DNA of 64,000 nucleotides. Source: Rhodocyclales bacterium. GTDB taxonomy: Bacteria > Pseudomonadota > Gammaproteobacteria > Burkholderiales > Rhodocyclaceae. The stretch spans positions 1 to 64,000 of the forward strand of contig JAQGMF010000052.1 in the NCBI GenBank assembly GCA_028292505.1. Direction: 5' to 3'. A model generated the notes under the pieces. That model made no database searches and had not been told where the DNA came from. It saw nothing but the letters and a program-made list of their open reading frames with translations. Position 1 is the first letter of the stretch, and each line of letters starts with the position of its first letter. Positions 54,757-63,742 of this stretch are shown piece by piece. The position numbers and the translations under genes were made by a program.

Positions 54757-56256
54757 TCAGCCATCGGAGCCGCCGAGCCTGCGGCTGCCGACGGACGCAT
54801 CGGTGGCGAATTTTCGTGTCGGCCTGCCGCCGAGCAAGCCCTCGTGATCCGGCAACATGTCTCCGATACGAATGCCATCGTCATGGACGCTGAATTCGCG
54901 CAATTCATCCGAGTGTGCGCTGGCCCTGACCTTGACCACGGCCATCACGCGACGCAGTCGGCTATCGACTTCGATGTAGCGCTGCACGATGATGGCATCG
55001 GTCAGGAAAGCCGTGCCATAGGGACTGAAGCGCAGGTCGGTATAACGGTCTTCGAGCTCCGAGGTCATGAGCACCGTAACGCCTGCGCCAGCCAAGGTCG
55101 TCACCAGGCGCAGCAGCGATTCGCGAAAATCCTCGCGAAAGGTCGGCGCCACGGCCAGCTCGAAGCCGGACAGCGAATCGATAACAACGCGTGTTGCATT
55201 GAGTCGCTGAATTTCGCCCATGAGCAAGCCCACGATCTCGTCGATTGACAGATCGGGCGCCTGGCTATCCACCAGGGCAACCTGGCCGCTCTCGATCAGT
55301 TCGGCAATCACGTGGCTGCGCGATCGGTTCGGGTGCTGCTCGAAGGCGGCTATGACGCCGGTCTCACCGCAACGAGCGCCCTCGGCGAGGAACGCCGCCG
55401 CCAGGATGCTCTTGCCCGATCCGGAAGGCCCGGCCACGAGCAGCGAGTAACCGCGCGGCAAGCCACCGCCGAGCATTTCGTCCAGGCGCGGCATGCCCAT
55501 CGACAGGCGCGCACTGAGCGAACTTGTTTTTGTCTCGGCGTCTGACGCCACCGCCGCGCGCGGGTGCGCAAACACCTCGATGCCGGTGTGGCCGATGCGA
55601 AAGCTGTGCAGCCCGGCCAGCGTCGGCTGGCCGCGCATCTTCATGATTTCCATCTTACGGACCATGGAATTGCGCTGCACGCTCTGGCGCAGCCAGATCA
55701 GCCCATCCGCCACCGTGAATACCGGATTGGGATCGGCCTCGGTGAAATACTCGCCGATCAGGAAAGTCGTCGCCTGCCAAGTTGTCATCAGCATACCCAG
55801 CTGCTGCACGAACTGTTGCAAACTGTTGTGCGGGCTGCCATTGCCACTGCCAGCCAGCATCACGGAACGGAAGGAGTCGACGAATACCAGCGCGGGATTG
55901 TGTGCCGCCACTTCGGCGACAATGCGACGCAGCACCTGGTCGAGATCGCCGGCAAGGGTATCGTCAGCCAGATTGATGAAGTGAATGGACTCGTTGATCC
56001 GCTCGCTGTCGAAGAAATCGAACTGCTGCTGGTAACGCAACATCTTCAAAGGCGGCTCGCCCAGCACAGTCAGGTACAAGGCCGGGCGCTCGGGCGTTGC
56101 TAATGCAAACATCATTTGATGTGCAAGCGTCGTTTTGCCGCAGCCGGGCTGGCCGGCGATGAGATTGAAAGAGAATTCGGGCAACCCTCCGCCAAGCACT
56201 TCGTCCAGTCCAGGCACGCCTGTCGCCAAACGATTGATGGTCACTTTGTTACTCAT
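54757..56256 (-). CDS. KaiC-like double-domain ATPase
   Basis: 499 residues from ATG 56256; the ORF to 56301 overlaps the previous gene. Two RecA/KaiC domains are visible, with Walker A motifs GQPGCGKTT (N-terminal) and GPSGSGKSI (C-terminal). The C-terminal GGRPTRKF resembles the end of KaiC near its phosphorylation sites. No kaiA or kaiB is in the window. KaiC homologues of this type in non-cyanobacteria are linked to stress or signalling ATPase functions. Its start overlaps the stop of the 143-residue gene (ATGA). The kinase-GGDEF fusion follows. Confidence 0.9.
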   Translation of the reverse strand: MSNKVTINRLATGVPGLDEVLGGGLPEFSFNLIAGQPGCGKTTLAHQMMFALATPERPALYLTVLGEPPLKMLRYQQQFDFFDSERINESIHFINLADDTLAGDLDQVLRRIVAEVAAHNPALVFVDSFRSVMLAGSGNGSPHNSLQQFVQQLGMLMTTWQATTFLIGEYFTEADPNPVFTVADGLIWLRQSVQRNSMVRKMEIMKMRGQPTLAGLHSFRIGHTGIEVFAHPRAAVASDAETKTSSLSARLSMGMPRLDEMLGGGLPRGYSLLVAGPSGSGKSILAAAFLAEGARCGETGVIAAFEQHPNRSRSHVIAELIESGQVALVDSQAPDLSIDEIVGLLMGEIQRLNATRVVIDSLSGFELAVAPTFREDFRESLLRLVTTLAGAGVTVLMTSELEDRYTDLRFSPYGTAFLTDAIIVQRYIEVDSRLRRVMAVVKVRASAHSDELREFSVHDDGIRIGDMLPDHEGLLGGRPTRKFATDASVGSRRLGGSDG

Positions 56257-56684
56257 GGCGAGGAGTCCTGCGCGGGCGAGCCGCTGAAAGAGTTTGCCCA
56301 CACGGATCGCAGTAACCGTTCAGTGAGCGAAGGTCCGACCAGACTGGTCAGCAATTCGTTGAATGTGTGAAGAAGGGCGCGGCTACCGGCGGCAGCGTTG
56401 GCGTTGGTCTGCTCTGCGATTACAACCTTCAGCGCCGCCAGGTCCATGGGGGCCTGAACGCCCTCTTGCGTGCTCCCCAGCCATGGGTGGGCTTGAGCAC
56501 TGAGGTACAGGCTGCGTTTATAGAGCGCAGCGACACCGCCCTGTCCGATGATGGGACGTAGGGCTGCGTCAATCTCTAGCCACGTCGAGACCATCGCATC
56601 TGCGATTTGCGCCGCAGCCACAGGCTTTCCCGAGCTGTGCGCCAGGGCTGTTAGTGGGCTGCTCGCTGGGCTTTCCATAGGCAT
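56253..56684 (-). CDS. Unknown protein coupled to the KaiC-like gene
   Basis: 143 residues. Mostly helical, with MVSTWLEIDAALRPIIGQGG and VAALYKRSLYLSAQ, and a Ser/Ala-rich N terminus. No family is recognised. Translational coupling (4-bp overlap) with the KaiC-like ATPase suggests a partner or adaptor. The gene begins 234 bp from the divergent CheY-like gene. Confidence 0.7.
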   Translation of the reverse strand: MPMESPASSPLTALAHSSGKPVAAAQIADAMVSTWLEIDAALRPIIGQGGVAALYKRSLYLSAQAHPWLGSTQEGVQAPMDLAALKVVIAEQTNANAAAGSRALLHTFNELLTSLVGPSLTERLLRSVWANSFSGSPAQDSSP

Positions 56685-56917
56685 GAGTCGCTGACCGCGT
56701 TTGCTACGGAGTTACTGATAGTACGCCTTCGTAGATGCGGGGCTATGAATATTTCATGAGCGATCGGCGAGCGATCAGGCGGCTTTTTACCGTTATGTTC
56801 GGCAGGCTACCTAGTGGATTGCCTGAATTTTCTACACTATCAATCTGGGCGTTTGGATTTGGAAGTGCCCGACGGCCGACAATCAGGGAACGGCCGTACC
56901 GTTTGGAGAGAATCGCT

Positions 56918-57292
56918 TTGCGGCAGAAACCAATTCTCGTACTTGTCATTGAAGACAACCGCGATTCAGCGGACACGTTGCAAGTGTTGCTGGGTATCCT
57001 CGGTTACAACGTGGAGGTTGCATACGATGGCGTAACGGGGCTTCAGGCTGCCGCGTTGTTCGTGCCAGACATTATTATTTGTGACATTGGCCTTCCTGGA
57101 TTGGATGGATACGGTGTCGCCACAGCAATACGCTCAAACGCAGCGACCAGCGCCGTTCCAATGATTGCGCTGACGGCCTATGGCGAGGAAGTGCAAGACA
57201 AGATTATGCAAAGTGGATTTGCGCTGCACCTGGTCAAGCCGGCTGATCTAGGAGTACTTCGGAGTGCGCTTTCCGTCTTAACGCAGGAATAA
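56918..57292 (+). CDS. Single-domain CheY-like response regulator
   Basis: 124 residues from TTG 56918, with GGAGAG 7 bp upstream; the frame is open to 56735 but the upstream part has no receiver features. The receiver has the acidic pair in IEDN, the phosphorylation site Asp56 (IIICDIGLPG), the Thr/Ala switch in MIALTAYG and the conserved Lys in LVKPAD. There is no output domain. It lies between the KaiC operon and the triple-PAS kinase, both lacking a receiver, so it is a natural phosphate acceptor for one of them. Confidence 0.82.
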   Translation: MRQKPILVLVIEDNRDSADTLQVLLGILGYNVEVAYDGVTGLQAAALFVPDIIICDIGLPGLDGYGVATAIRSNAATSAVPMIALTAYGEEVQDKIMQSGFALHLVKPADLGVLRSALSVLTQE

Positions 57293-57307
57293 AGCGGTTC
57301 TCCATCC

Positions 57308-57382
57308 TGGTCCCATCGACAGGAATCGAACCTGTATCTGCCGCTTAGGAGGCGGCCGTTCTATCCATTGAACTACGATGAG
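57308..57382 (-). tRNA. tRNA-Arg (anticodon CCT)
   Basis: 75 nt including an encoded CCA. On the minus strand the acceptor arm CTCATCG pairs with CGATGGG. The D-arm contains GTTCAATGGATAGAAC. The anticodon stem GCCGC/GCGGC encloses loop CTCCTAA, giving anticodon CCT. The T-arm is ACAGGTTCGAATCCTGT. It decodes the rare AGG arginine codon. Such tRNAs are frequent integration targets, but no att duplication is seen here. Confidence 0.96.
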
Positions 57383-57461
57383 ATGCGACGGCAGGACTGC
57401 AGCCGGCGCGTATTGTAGCTGCTCGACCCGTGGTTTCACAGGTCGAACGTCGTCGTCCGCT

Positions 57462-59690
57462 TCAATGCGTGTCGGTCTCGTTCGCTGGCTCGGGCGCCGC
57501 TTCGGATCGTGGATACCTTGGGATGCGCACGATGAATTCCGTACCCTGCGGTATACGGTTGCGGGCGAAGAGCTGGCCGTGATGGGCGTTGACGATTTCG
57601 CGGCAGATGGGCAAGCCCAGCCCGGTGCCGCCGGCATTGTTGCGGGTCTTGCTGCTCTGTACGAATTTGTCGAAAACGCTTTCGAGTTCTTCGGAGGGGA
57701 TGCCGACACCTTCGTCGGCGACGTTGAGTTCGACGCCGCGCTCGCTGTCTTCGTTGCCGAAGGCTTGGAAACTCAATGTGATGCGGCTGCCTTCGGGCGA
57801 GAACTTGATGGCGTTGGAGAGCAGGTTGCGCACTACCTGGGCCAGGCGCGTGCCGTCCGCCATCACGAGCGTGTCACAATCGTTGCTATGCATTATGGCT
57901 ACGAGCTGCTTGGCCAGCAGACTGGCTTCGAACTCTACCAACGCTTCCTGAACGACGCTTTCGAAATGGATGCGTTGTATGCGCATGATCATGCGCCCGG
58001 ATTCGAGTTTGGAGAGATCGAGCAAGTCGTTAAGCAGATTCAGTAGGCGTTCGCCACTCTCGCGGATGCGCTGGAAGTAGGTGCGCAACTTGTCGGGCGC
58101 CTCCTTCGATAACTGCGCGCCGTCGGCCCGCTCTTCGCCGAGCCGCGCGAAGCTGAGGACAGCATGCATCGGTGTGCGTAATTCATGTGACATATTGGCG
58201 AGGAACTGGCTTTTGGCGGCATTGGCCCGTTCGGCGACTTCCTTGGCGCGCAACAGGTCCACCGTCTGTTCTTCGACCATGCTCTTGAGGCTGTCGCGGT
58301 GGCGACGCAGTTCTTCTTCGGCGTGCTTGTGATGGGTGATGTCGGTGTAGATGCCGATCATCTGCAAGGGCGTACCGTCGGCCGCGCGTTCGACGACGCG
58401 GCCACGATCGAGCAGCCAGATGTATTCGCCATCCTTGCGCTGCTGCCGCAACTCGCAGATGTAGACGGGCACATGGCCGGAGAGATGCACGTCGAGCGCG
58501 GCTTGCGCCGCTTCGAGGTCGTCCGGATGGATACGGCGCGTGCGCTCGCTCTGGTCGTCGCTGATGTCGGCTTCGTCGAAGCCCTGCATGGCTTTCCAGC
58601 GTGGCGAGTAGAAGACTTTTCCGGCGCCCAAATCCCAGTCCCATAGACCATCGCCTGCGCCTTCGAGGGCGAACTGCCAGCGCGCTTCGGCGTGGCGCAG
58701 CGAGGTGATGTCGGTAGCCGTGCCGATGATGACGTGCTGACCCTCGCCATCGCGGCCGACGACTTTGCGCAGGATCTCACGACGCTGCTCGCCATGACGA
58801 TTGGATATCATGTGCTCGGATTCGTGTACCCGTCCATCGTCGGTTTGCAGCAATTCGTCTTCGCTGGCTTCGATCATTGCCGCGACGTCCGGCGTAGTGA
58901 TGTCGCTGGCACGCTTGCCGAGCAGCTCATGCATGGACAGGCCGGTGTTCAGCATGTGCGCGCGGTTGGTCATGATGTAACGGTGTTGCGTATCCTTGAC
59001 GAACAGCGGTGTGGGCAGGGCATCGAAAACGAATTGCAGGAAGTCGCGCAGACGGCTTTGCGCCGCCAGTGTGTCGCGCGCTTCCTGTTCGGCAATGCGT
59101 ACATTAGTGATGTCGACGAAGGTGCCGATGATGAGCGGCTTGCCTTCTTCATCTTCGCTGCGCGCCTTGGCGACAATCTGGTAAAGGTCCGCGCCGGTGA
59201 CGGGATGCGGAATGCATTCTTCCTTGAAGACTTGTGCGCCAGCGAGAATGGCTTCGTCTTCCTGCCGAATCAGGTTGGCCAGTGCGTCGGAACGCGTCAG
59301 AGAACTGGCTGTCCTGCCGAGGATTTGTTCGCGCGTCAGATTGCGCTGTTTGCAGTAGGCCTCATTGACCATGACCAGACTGCCATCCGCGCCCTTGACG
59401 AAAATCGGTTCGGGAATGACGTCGATTGAGCGTTGCATGAAGGCGCGGGCGCGGCGGTGTACTTCGCTTTGCGCAGTGACGTGCGTGTCAGCGTTGCGCG
59501 CGAACTGGCAAAAAGCCCAGGTAGCGGCCATCGCCAGTATCACCGTACAGGCGCCCGCCAAGCCAGCCAACATGCCTGCCGCCACCAGGGCGACCAGCGC
59601 CGCGAGCACTGCCAAGCCCCGCACGAAACGCGTGCGCAGGTGATTGTTGGCGCTGCTCAGGCTGGCAAGTCGGCTCGAAGCGTCGTTCAT
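57462..59690 (-). CDS. Membrane-anchored triple-PAS sensor histidine kinase
   Basis: 742 residues. Two short N-terminal membrane helices (about 25-65) are followed by three PAS/PAC domains (about 85-210, 215-335, 340-465), a HisKA domain (His502 in ANMSHELRTPM) and an HATPase_c domain (NLLSNAIKFSPEG, DEGVGI, GGTGLGLPI). No receiver is fused. The PAS domains may sense redox or small molecules; the third contains WDWDLGAGKVFYSPRWK, typical of PAS_3. The orphan CheY at 56918 is the closest candidate partner. It is separated from it by the tRNA gene. Confidence 0.9.
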   Translation of the reverse strand: MNDASSRLASLSSANNHLRTRFVRGLAVLAALVALVAAGMLAGLAGACTVILAMAATWAFCQFARNADTHVTAQSEVHRRARAFMQRSIDVIPEPIFVKGADGSLVMVNEAYCKQRNLTREQILGRTASSLTRSDALANLIRQEDEAILAGAQVFKEECIPHPVTGADLYQIVAKARSEDEEGKPLIIGTFVDITNVRIAEQEARDTLAAQSRLRDFLQFVFDALPTPLFVKDTQHRYIMTNRAHMLNTGLSMHELLGKRASDITTPDVAAMIEASEDELLQTDDGRVHESEHMISNRHGEQRREILRKVVGRDGEGQHVIIGTATDITSLRHAEARWQFALEGAGDGLWDWDLGAGKVFYSPRWKAMQGFDEADISDDQSERTRRIHPDDLEAAQAALDVHLSGHVPVYICELRQQRKDGEYIWLLDRGRVVERAADGTPLQMIGIYTDITHHKHAEEELRRHRDSLKSMVEEQTVDLLRAKEVAERANAAKSQFLANMSHELRTPMHAVLSFARLGEERADGAQLSKEAPDKLRTYFQRIRESGERLLNLLNDLLDLSKLESGRMIMRIQRIHFESVVQEALVEFEASLLAKQLVAIMHSNDCDTLVMADGTRLAQVVRNLLSNAIKFSPEGSRITLSFQAFGNEDSERGVELNVADEGVGIPSEELESVFDKFVQSSKTRNNAGGTGLGLPICREIVNAHHGQLFARNRIPQGTEFIVRIPRYPRSEAAPEPANETDTH

Positions 59691-59871
59691 GTACAGGAGA
59701 GTTTACGCCTAAGCAGAGAAATGTAGATTGGATATTAGCAGTCGTAGTGCCTAGCTTTACTTACGGTAGCGCAGAGGGCGGCGTAGAATTGCGTCCTCCC
59801 TTGTTCATGCTGCGGGTGACAGGTCTTCATGGCCGAAACCCCGCAGATGCCATCATCCCTCTTTTGCCAGA

Positions 59872-59901
59872 CCTCTTTTACAAAGCCTCTTTTACAAAGC
59901 C
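59872..59901 (+). repeat. Short tandem repeat before uup
   Basis: CCTCTTTTACAAAG is repeated twice in direct tandem. It lies just ahead of the uup-like start (59908) and may be a duplicated promoter or leader piece. Confidence 0.6.
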
Positions 59902-59907
59902 TATACC

Positions 59908-61809
59908 ATGCCGCTGCTGACCCTCGATAACGCCTGCCTCGCCTTTGGCGATGTCGCCCTGCTTGACCATACCGAGTTGGTACTCGAACCGGGCGAGAAG
60001 GTTGCGCTGATCGGCCGCAATGGCGCTGGCAAGTCCAGCCTGCTGCGCACGCTCGCCGGAATGGCCAGACTCGATGATGGCACAGTATGGCGCCAACCGA
60101 ATCTGCGCATCGCCTATGTCGCGCAGGAGCCGGACTTTCCGATGGACAAGGATATCTTCGCCACGGTGGCCGAGGGCATCGGCGAAGCGGCGCGTCTGGT
60201 GGCGGACTATCATGCTGCCGCCCACGCGCTGGCGCATGGCGATGAGAGTGCCATGGATCGCATGGCCGACCTGCAGCACGAACTCGACGCCACCAATGGC
60301 TGGGCCGTGCATCACAAGGTCGAGCAGGTGCTCGATCGCCTCAAGCTTGATGGCGACGCATTGGTGTCCAGCCTCTCCGGCGGTGGCGTCAAACGCGTTG
60401 CGCTGGCGCGCGCCCTGGCGGCCGAGCCCGATCTGCTGCTGCTCGATGAGCCGACCAATCACCTCGATATCGCCGCCATCAGCTGGCTCGAAGAACTGAT
60501 CAAGGGCTTTCGCGGTGGCGTGATGGTCATCACCCACGACCGCTCGTTCATGGACGCCGTGTCCACGCGCATCGTCGAACTCGATCGCGGCCGGCTCATG
60601 AGTTTCCCCGGCAGCTTCACCGCTTACCAGCAACGCAAGGCCGAGATGCTGGAGATCGAAGCCAAGAACAGCGCCGATTTCGATAAGATTTTGGCGCAGG
60701 AAGAAGTGTGGATTCGCAAGGGCGTCGAAGCGCGTCGCACGCGCAACGAGGGCCGCGTGCGGCGTCTCGAAGCCTTGCGCCTGCAACGCAGCGCGCGCCG
60801 CGAGCGCATCGGCCAAGTCAACTTCCAGATCGATCAGGGCGAGAAGAGTGGTCAGCTTGTCGCCGAGTTGGAAGGCGTCGGCAAGTGCTATGGCGTGCGT
60901 TGGGTCATCAAGGATTTCTCCGCACGATTGATGCGCGGCGACCGCATCGGCTTGATCGGCCCCAACGGCGCAGGCAAGACCACCTTGCTCAAGATCATCC
61001 TCGGCGAACTTGAGCCGGATGCCGGTAGCATAAAACGTGGCACCAAGCAGCAGATCGCCTATTTCGATCAGTTCCGCACGGCGCTGGACCCGGAAGCGAC
61101 GCTGGCCGAAGTCATCAGTCCCGGCTCGGACTACGTCGAGATCGGCGAGAGCCGCAAGCACGTCATTGGCTACCTGGGCGACTTCCTGTTTTCGCCACAG
61201 CGTGCGCGCTCGCCGGTGAAATCGCTCTCTGGTGGCGAGCGCAATCGCCTGTTGCTGGCGCGACTGTTCGCGAAATCCACCAATATTCTTGTGCTCGACG
61301 AACCGACCAATGACCTCGATGTCGAGACGCTGGAGTTGCTCGAACAATTGCTATTGGAATATCAGGGCACGGTTTTTCTCGTTAGCCATGACCGGACCTT
61401 TCTCGACAACGTCGTCACGCAAACCATCGCCGCCGAAGGCGATGGCAAGCAAGGCGTGTGGCGCGAATACGCCGGCGGCTATCAGGACTGGCTGCGCGTG
61501 ACGAGTGCGGAAGCCGCAGCCGATAAGGCCGCAGCGAGACCTGCCGCAAAGCCTGTGGAAGCCGTCAAGCCGGCGGCGAAAGCGGCGAAACTCAGCTTCA
61601 ACGAGAAGCGCGAACTCGATGGCCTGCCGGCGAAAATCAAGGCACTCGAAGCGGAACAGGCGGCGCTGCAACAACAGATCGCCGATCCGAATTTCTATCG
61701 TGATCGGCCGGCGGAAGTGCCAGCGCTGAATACGCGCCTGAGCGCAATCGATGACGAGTTGCTGATGCTGCTGGAGCGTTGGGAAACGCTGGAAGGCAAG
61801 TCGAACTGA
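59908..61809 (+). CDS. uup: ABC-F ATPase, Uup type
   Basis: 633 residues with two ABC domains in one chain and no membrane part. Walker A motifs: GRNGAGKSS and GPNGAGKTT. Signatures: LSGGGVKRVALARAL and LSGGERNRLLLARLF. Walker B: LLLDEPTNHLD and LVLDEPTNDLD. A linker of charged helices lies between them. A C-terminal coiled coil (about 530-633, with KAAARPAAKPVEAVKPAAK before it) is typical of Uup. Uup resolves branched DNA and acts in ribosome-related quality control. It is preceded by a tandem CTCTTTTACAAAG repeat. Confidence 0.93.
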   Translation: MPLLTLDNACLAFGDVALLDHTELVLEPGEKVALIGRNGAGKSSLLRTLAGMARLDDGTVWRQPNLRIAYVAQEPDFPMDKDIFATVAEGIGEAARLVADYHAAAHALAHGDESAMDRMADLQHELDATNGWAVHHKVEQVLDRLKLDGDALVSSLSGGGVKRVALARALAAEPDLLLLDEPTNHLDIAAISWLEELIKGFRGGVMVITHDRSFMDAVSTRIVELDRGRLMSFPGSFTAYQQRKAEMLEIEAKNSADFDKILAQEEVWIRKGVEARRTRNEGRVRRLEALRLQRSARRERIGQVNFQIDQGEKSGQLVAELEGVGKCYGVRWVIKDFSARLMRGDRIGLIGPNGAGKTTLLKIILGELEPDAGSIKRGTKQQIAYFDQFRTALDPEATLAEVISPGSDYVEIGESRKHVIGYLGDFLFSPQRARSPVKSLSGGERNRLLLARLFAKSTNILVLDEPTNDLDVETLELLEQLLLEYQGTVFLVSHDRTFLDNVVTQTIAAEGDGKQGVWREYAGGYQDWLRVTSAEAAADKAAARPAAKPVEAVKPAAKAAKLSFNEKRELDGLPAKIKALEAEQAALQQQIADPNFYRDRPAEVPALNTRLSAIDDELLMLLERWETLEGKSN

Positions 61810-61867
61810 GCGCGCTCACCGCCCAGCTTCGAGAACTACACACGTGAGTCCCCAACGTTTCAAAATT

Positions 61868-61948
61868 CGTCATTCCCGCGAAAGCGGGAATCTACTTGGT
61901 GGCACAGACCGTACGTAGAAGTGGATTCCCGCTTTCGCGGGAATGACG
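61868..61948. repeat. Palindromic intergenic repeat, family D (copy 8)
   Basis: CGTCATTCCCGCGAAAGCGG and the inverted arm ending CGCGGGAATGACG. The internal GTACGTAGAAGTGGATTCCC closely resembles the copies at 14530 and 43813. Confidence 0.9.
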
Positions 61949-62016
61949 AATTCAGCGTTTGCGACACTTCGAATTGCTTGCCGACGTGAGGCGAGAACGG
62001 ACAAAGAATCTTTAGA

Positions 62017-62721
62017 TCAACGAGCACGCTCGCCGACGCGAATCGTGAGTGTGCCAAGCTTATCGATACTGCCCACCATCACATCATCCGGCACAACTGG
62101 GCCGACACCGGCAGGCGTGCCCGTGAGGATAAGGTCGCCCGGCTGCAATATGAACAGACGCGAGAGTTCGGCGATGACTTGCGGCACGTTCCAGATCATC
62201 AGGTCGAGTGTCGCCTGTTGCTTTACTTCGCCGTTGACTGTCAGCGTAATGCTGTTGTCATTGATGTTGCCGACGCTCGCCACCGGATAGACGGTGCCGC
62301 ATGGGCACGACTCGTCGAAGCCCTTGGCAACATCCCACGGCGAACCTTTGCTGGACAATGCTTTCTGCAGATCGCGACGTGTCATGTCCAGCGCCACGGC
62401 GTAGCCATATACGTGGCTTAACGCATCAGTCTCGCCGATGTTGTGACCGCTCTTGCCGATAGCAACAACGAGTTCGACCTCATAGTGAAAATTCTCCGTG
62501 ACCGCCGCATAGGCAATGGTGGCGCCGTCCTGCACGATGGCGTCGGCCGGCTTGGCGAAGAAGATCGGCGGCTGTTTTTCGTCATTGCCGAGTTCACGGA
62601 TGTGATCGAGGTAATTGCGACCGACGCAATAGATGCGCCGCACGGGAAAGCGCGCCTCGGTGCCGCTGACGGGCAGGCTGACGGTGGCGGGCGGGGTGAC
62701 AACGAATTCTTGAACGGACAT
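62017..62721 (-). CDS. Fumarylacetoacetate hydrolase-family protein
   Basis: 234 residues from ATG 62721; the in-frame region up to 63003 overlaps the next gene and is rejected. The core has IYCVGRNYLDHIRELG, followed by the metal-binding pattern HYEVELVVAIGKSG and ILTGTPAGVGPV. This matches the FAH superfamily, which includes fumarylpyruvate hydrolase and maleylpyruvate-type enzymes and oxaloacetate tautomerase-like proteins. The exact substrate is unclear. It begins 25 bp behind the membrane protein gene. Confidence 0.9.
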   Translation of the reverse strand: MSVQEFVVTPPATVSLPVSGTEARFPVRRIYCVGRNYLDHIRELGNDEKQPPIFFAKPADAIVQDGATIAYAAVTENFHYEVELVVAIGKSGHNIGETDALSHVYGYAVALDMTRRDLQKALSSKGSPWDVAKGFDESCPCGTVYPVASVGNINDNSITLTVNGEVKQQATLDLMIWNVPQVIAELSRLFILQPGDLILTGTPAGVGPVVPDDVMVGSIDKLGTLTIRVGERAR

Positions 62722-62746
62722 TTGAAGACTCCAGGAACGAGTTCCG

Positions 62747-63673
62747 TCAGGGTAACGCAAGCACTCCCGTTTGTTGAAGTGCGGCGACGCCGATACATGC
62801 CACCAGAAACATCGCTGCGTGCCATACGCACCACGCCCGATGCGGCAGCTTGAGGCGCCAGGGTTTGACGGCGGACAGGATGAAGGGTCTGCGATCGCAC
62901 GTTTGTTGCACGAGATGCGTGGCGGCCATCTGATCGGCTTCGACGCGTTGGCGGCGCGCTTCGCGCACAGCTTCGGCGCGGGCCAGCGACCATTCGGTTT
63001 CATCGATTTCGCGATCGCCGTTCAGATCGAAGCGACGCAACAATTCGGCTTTGTCCTGTTTCCAGTCGGCCAATACTTCCTTCACTGTTTCGCGTTCCGT
63101 TTGCGTGAGCGTTTCGCCTTGCAGGGTCTTGAAGTTGCCGAGCACGAGTAGCGGCATGTGCTCGGTGAGACACCACTGCGTGTAGCGCATATCGTCGCGT
63201 ACCTCGGTTTCGCGTTGAAGCGTGTGCACCTCCGCACCCTGCGGGTCGATGACGCATTGGCCGCTCTCGTCTTCGAGTATCAGGCACGCATCGCTTTCAT
63301 CCCAACTGCATGACTGCCAGCGCCCCCGGCCGTCGCGCTGTTGCGTATGCAAGCGATACCACAGTACGGGCAGGCCGTTGAACGGCGAGAGCAAGGGAAC
63401 GCCCACTAGCGCCTTGCCGCGACCTTGCAGTGCGACGTAGCCCTGCGCCGCCGAGTTGACGCGCGACACCGGCGTAGCGGTGATGATTTGCAAGGTGCGC
63501 AAGCTTTTCAGCCAGGCAGTGAGGCTGACGACGGTGAGTAGCAGGATGGCAAGCCATGCGCCGGCGCCGCAATGCACGTGCATGGCATATCCGGCCAGAA
63601 AGACTTGCACGCCGAAAGGCAGCAGCGCTTGCGCCCGGCGAAGTGAGCCGATGGGTACCAGGGAGAGGTTCAT
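62747..63673 (-). CDS. Membrane protein with a GIDE-like domain and EF-hand-like loop
   Basis: About 308 residues from ATG 63673 (ATG 63694 possible). Two N-terminal hydrophobic helices (about 10-50) lead into a cytoplasmic or periplasmic domain with SPFNGLPVLWYRLHTQQRDG, resembling the GIDE/MULAN-type domain found next to LemA. A canonical-looking EF-hand loop, DLNGDREIDETEW, follows, then a Glu/Arg-rich coil and a last hydrophobic helix. The family assignment is tentative. Its neighbour is LemA, and the pair is common in betaproteobacteria, probably as an envelope module. Confidence 0.7.
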   Translation of the reverse strand: MNLSLVPIGSLRRAQALLPFGVQVFLAGYAMHVHCGAGAWLAILLLTVVSLTAWLKSLRTLQIITATPVSRVNSAAQGYVALQGRGKALVGVPLLSPFNGLPVLWYRLHTQQRDGRGRWQSCSWDESDACLILEDESGQCVIDPQGAEVHTLQRETEVRDDMRYTQWCLTEHMPLLVLGNFKTLQGETLTQTERETVKEVLADWKQDKAELLRRFDLNGDREIDETEWSLARAEAVREARRQRVEADQMAATHLVQQTCDRRPFILSAVKPWRLKLPHRAWCVWHAAMFLVACIGVAALQQTGVLALP

Positions 63674-63742
63674 TGCGGCCCGGTGAAATGACAATGTCTT
63701 GCGACCGGGAAGGCCGGAGATGCCATCGATAGCGTCGAGGTC

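Noticed and set aside
57308..57382. tRNA-Arg as a possible integration site for a genomic island
   Set aside because: No integrase and no direct repeat of the tRNA 3' end was found on either side within the window.
59878..61347. 489-codon minus-strand frame opposite uup
   Set aside because: The plus strand encodes clear ABC-F motifs (two Walker A, two signatures). The antisense translation has none.
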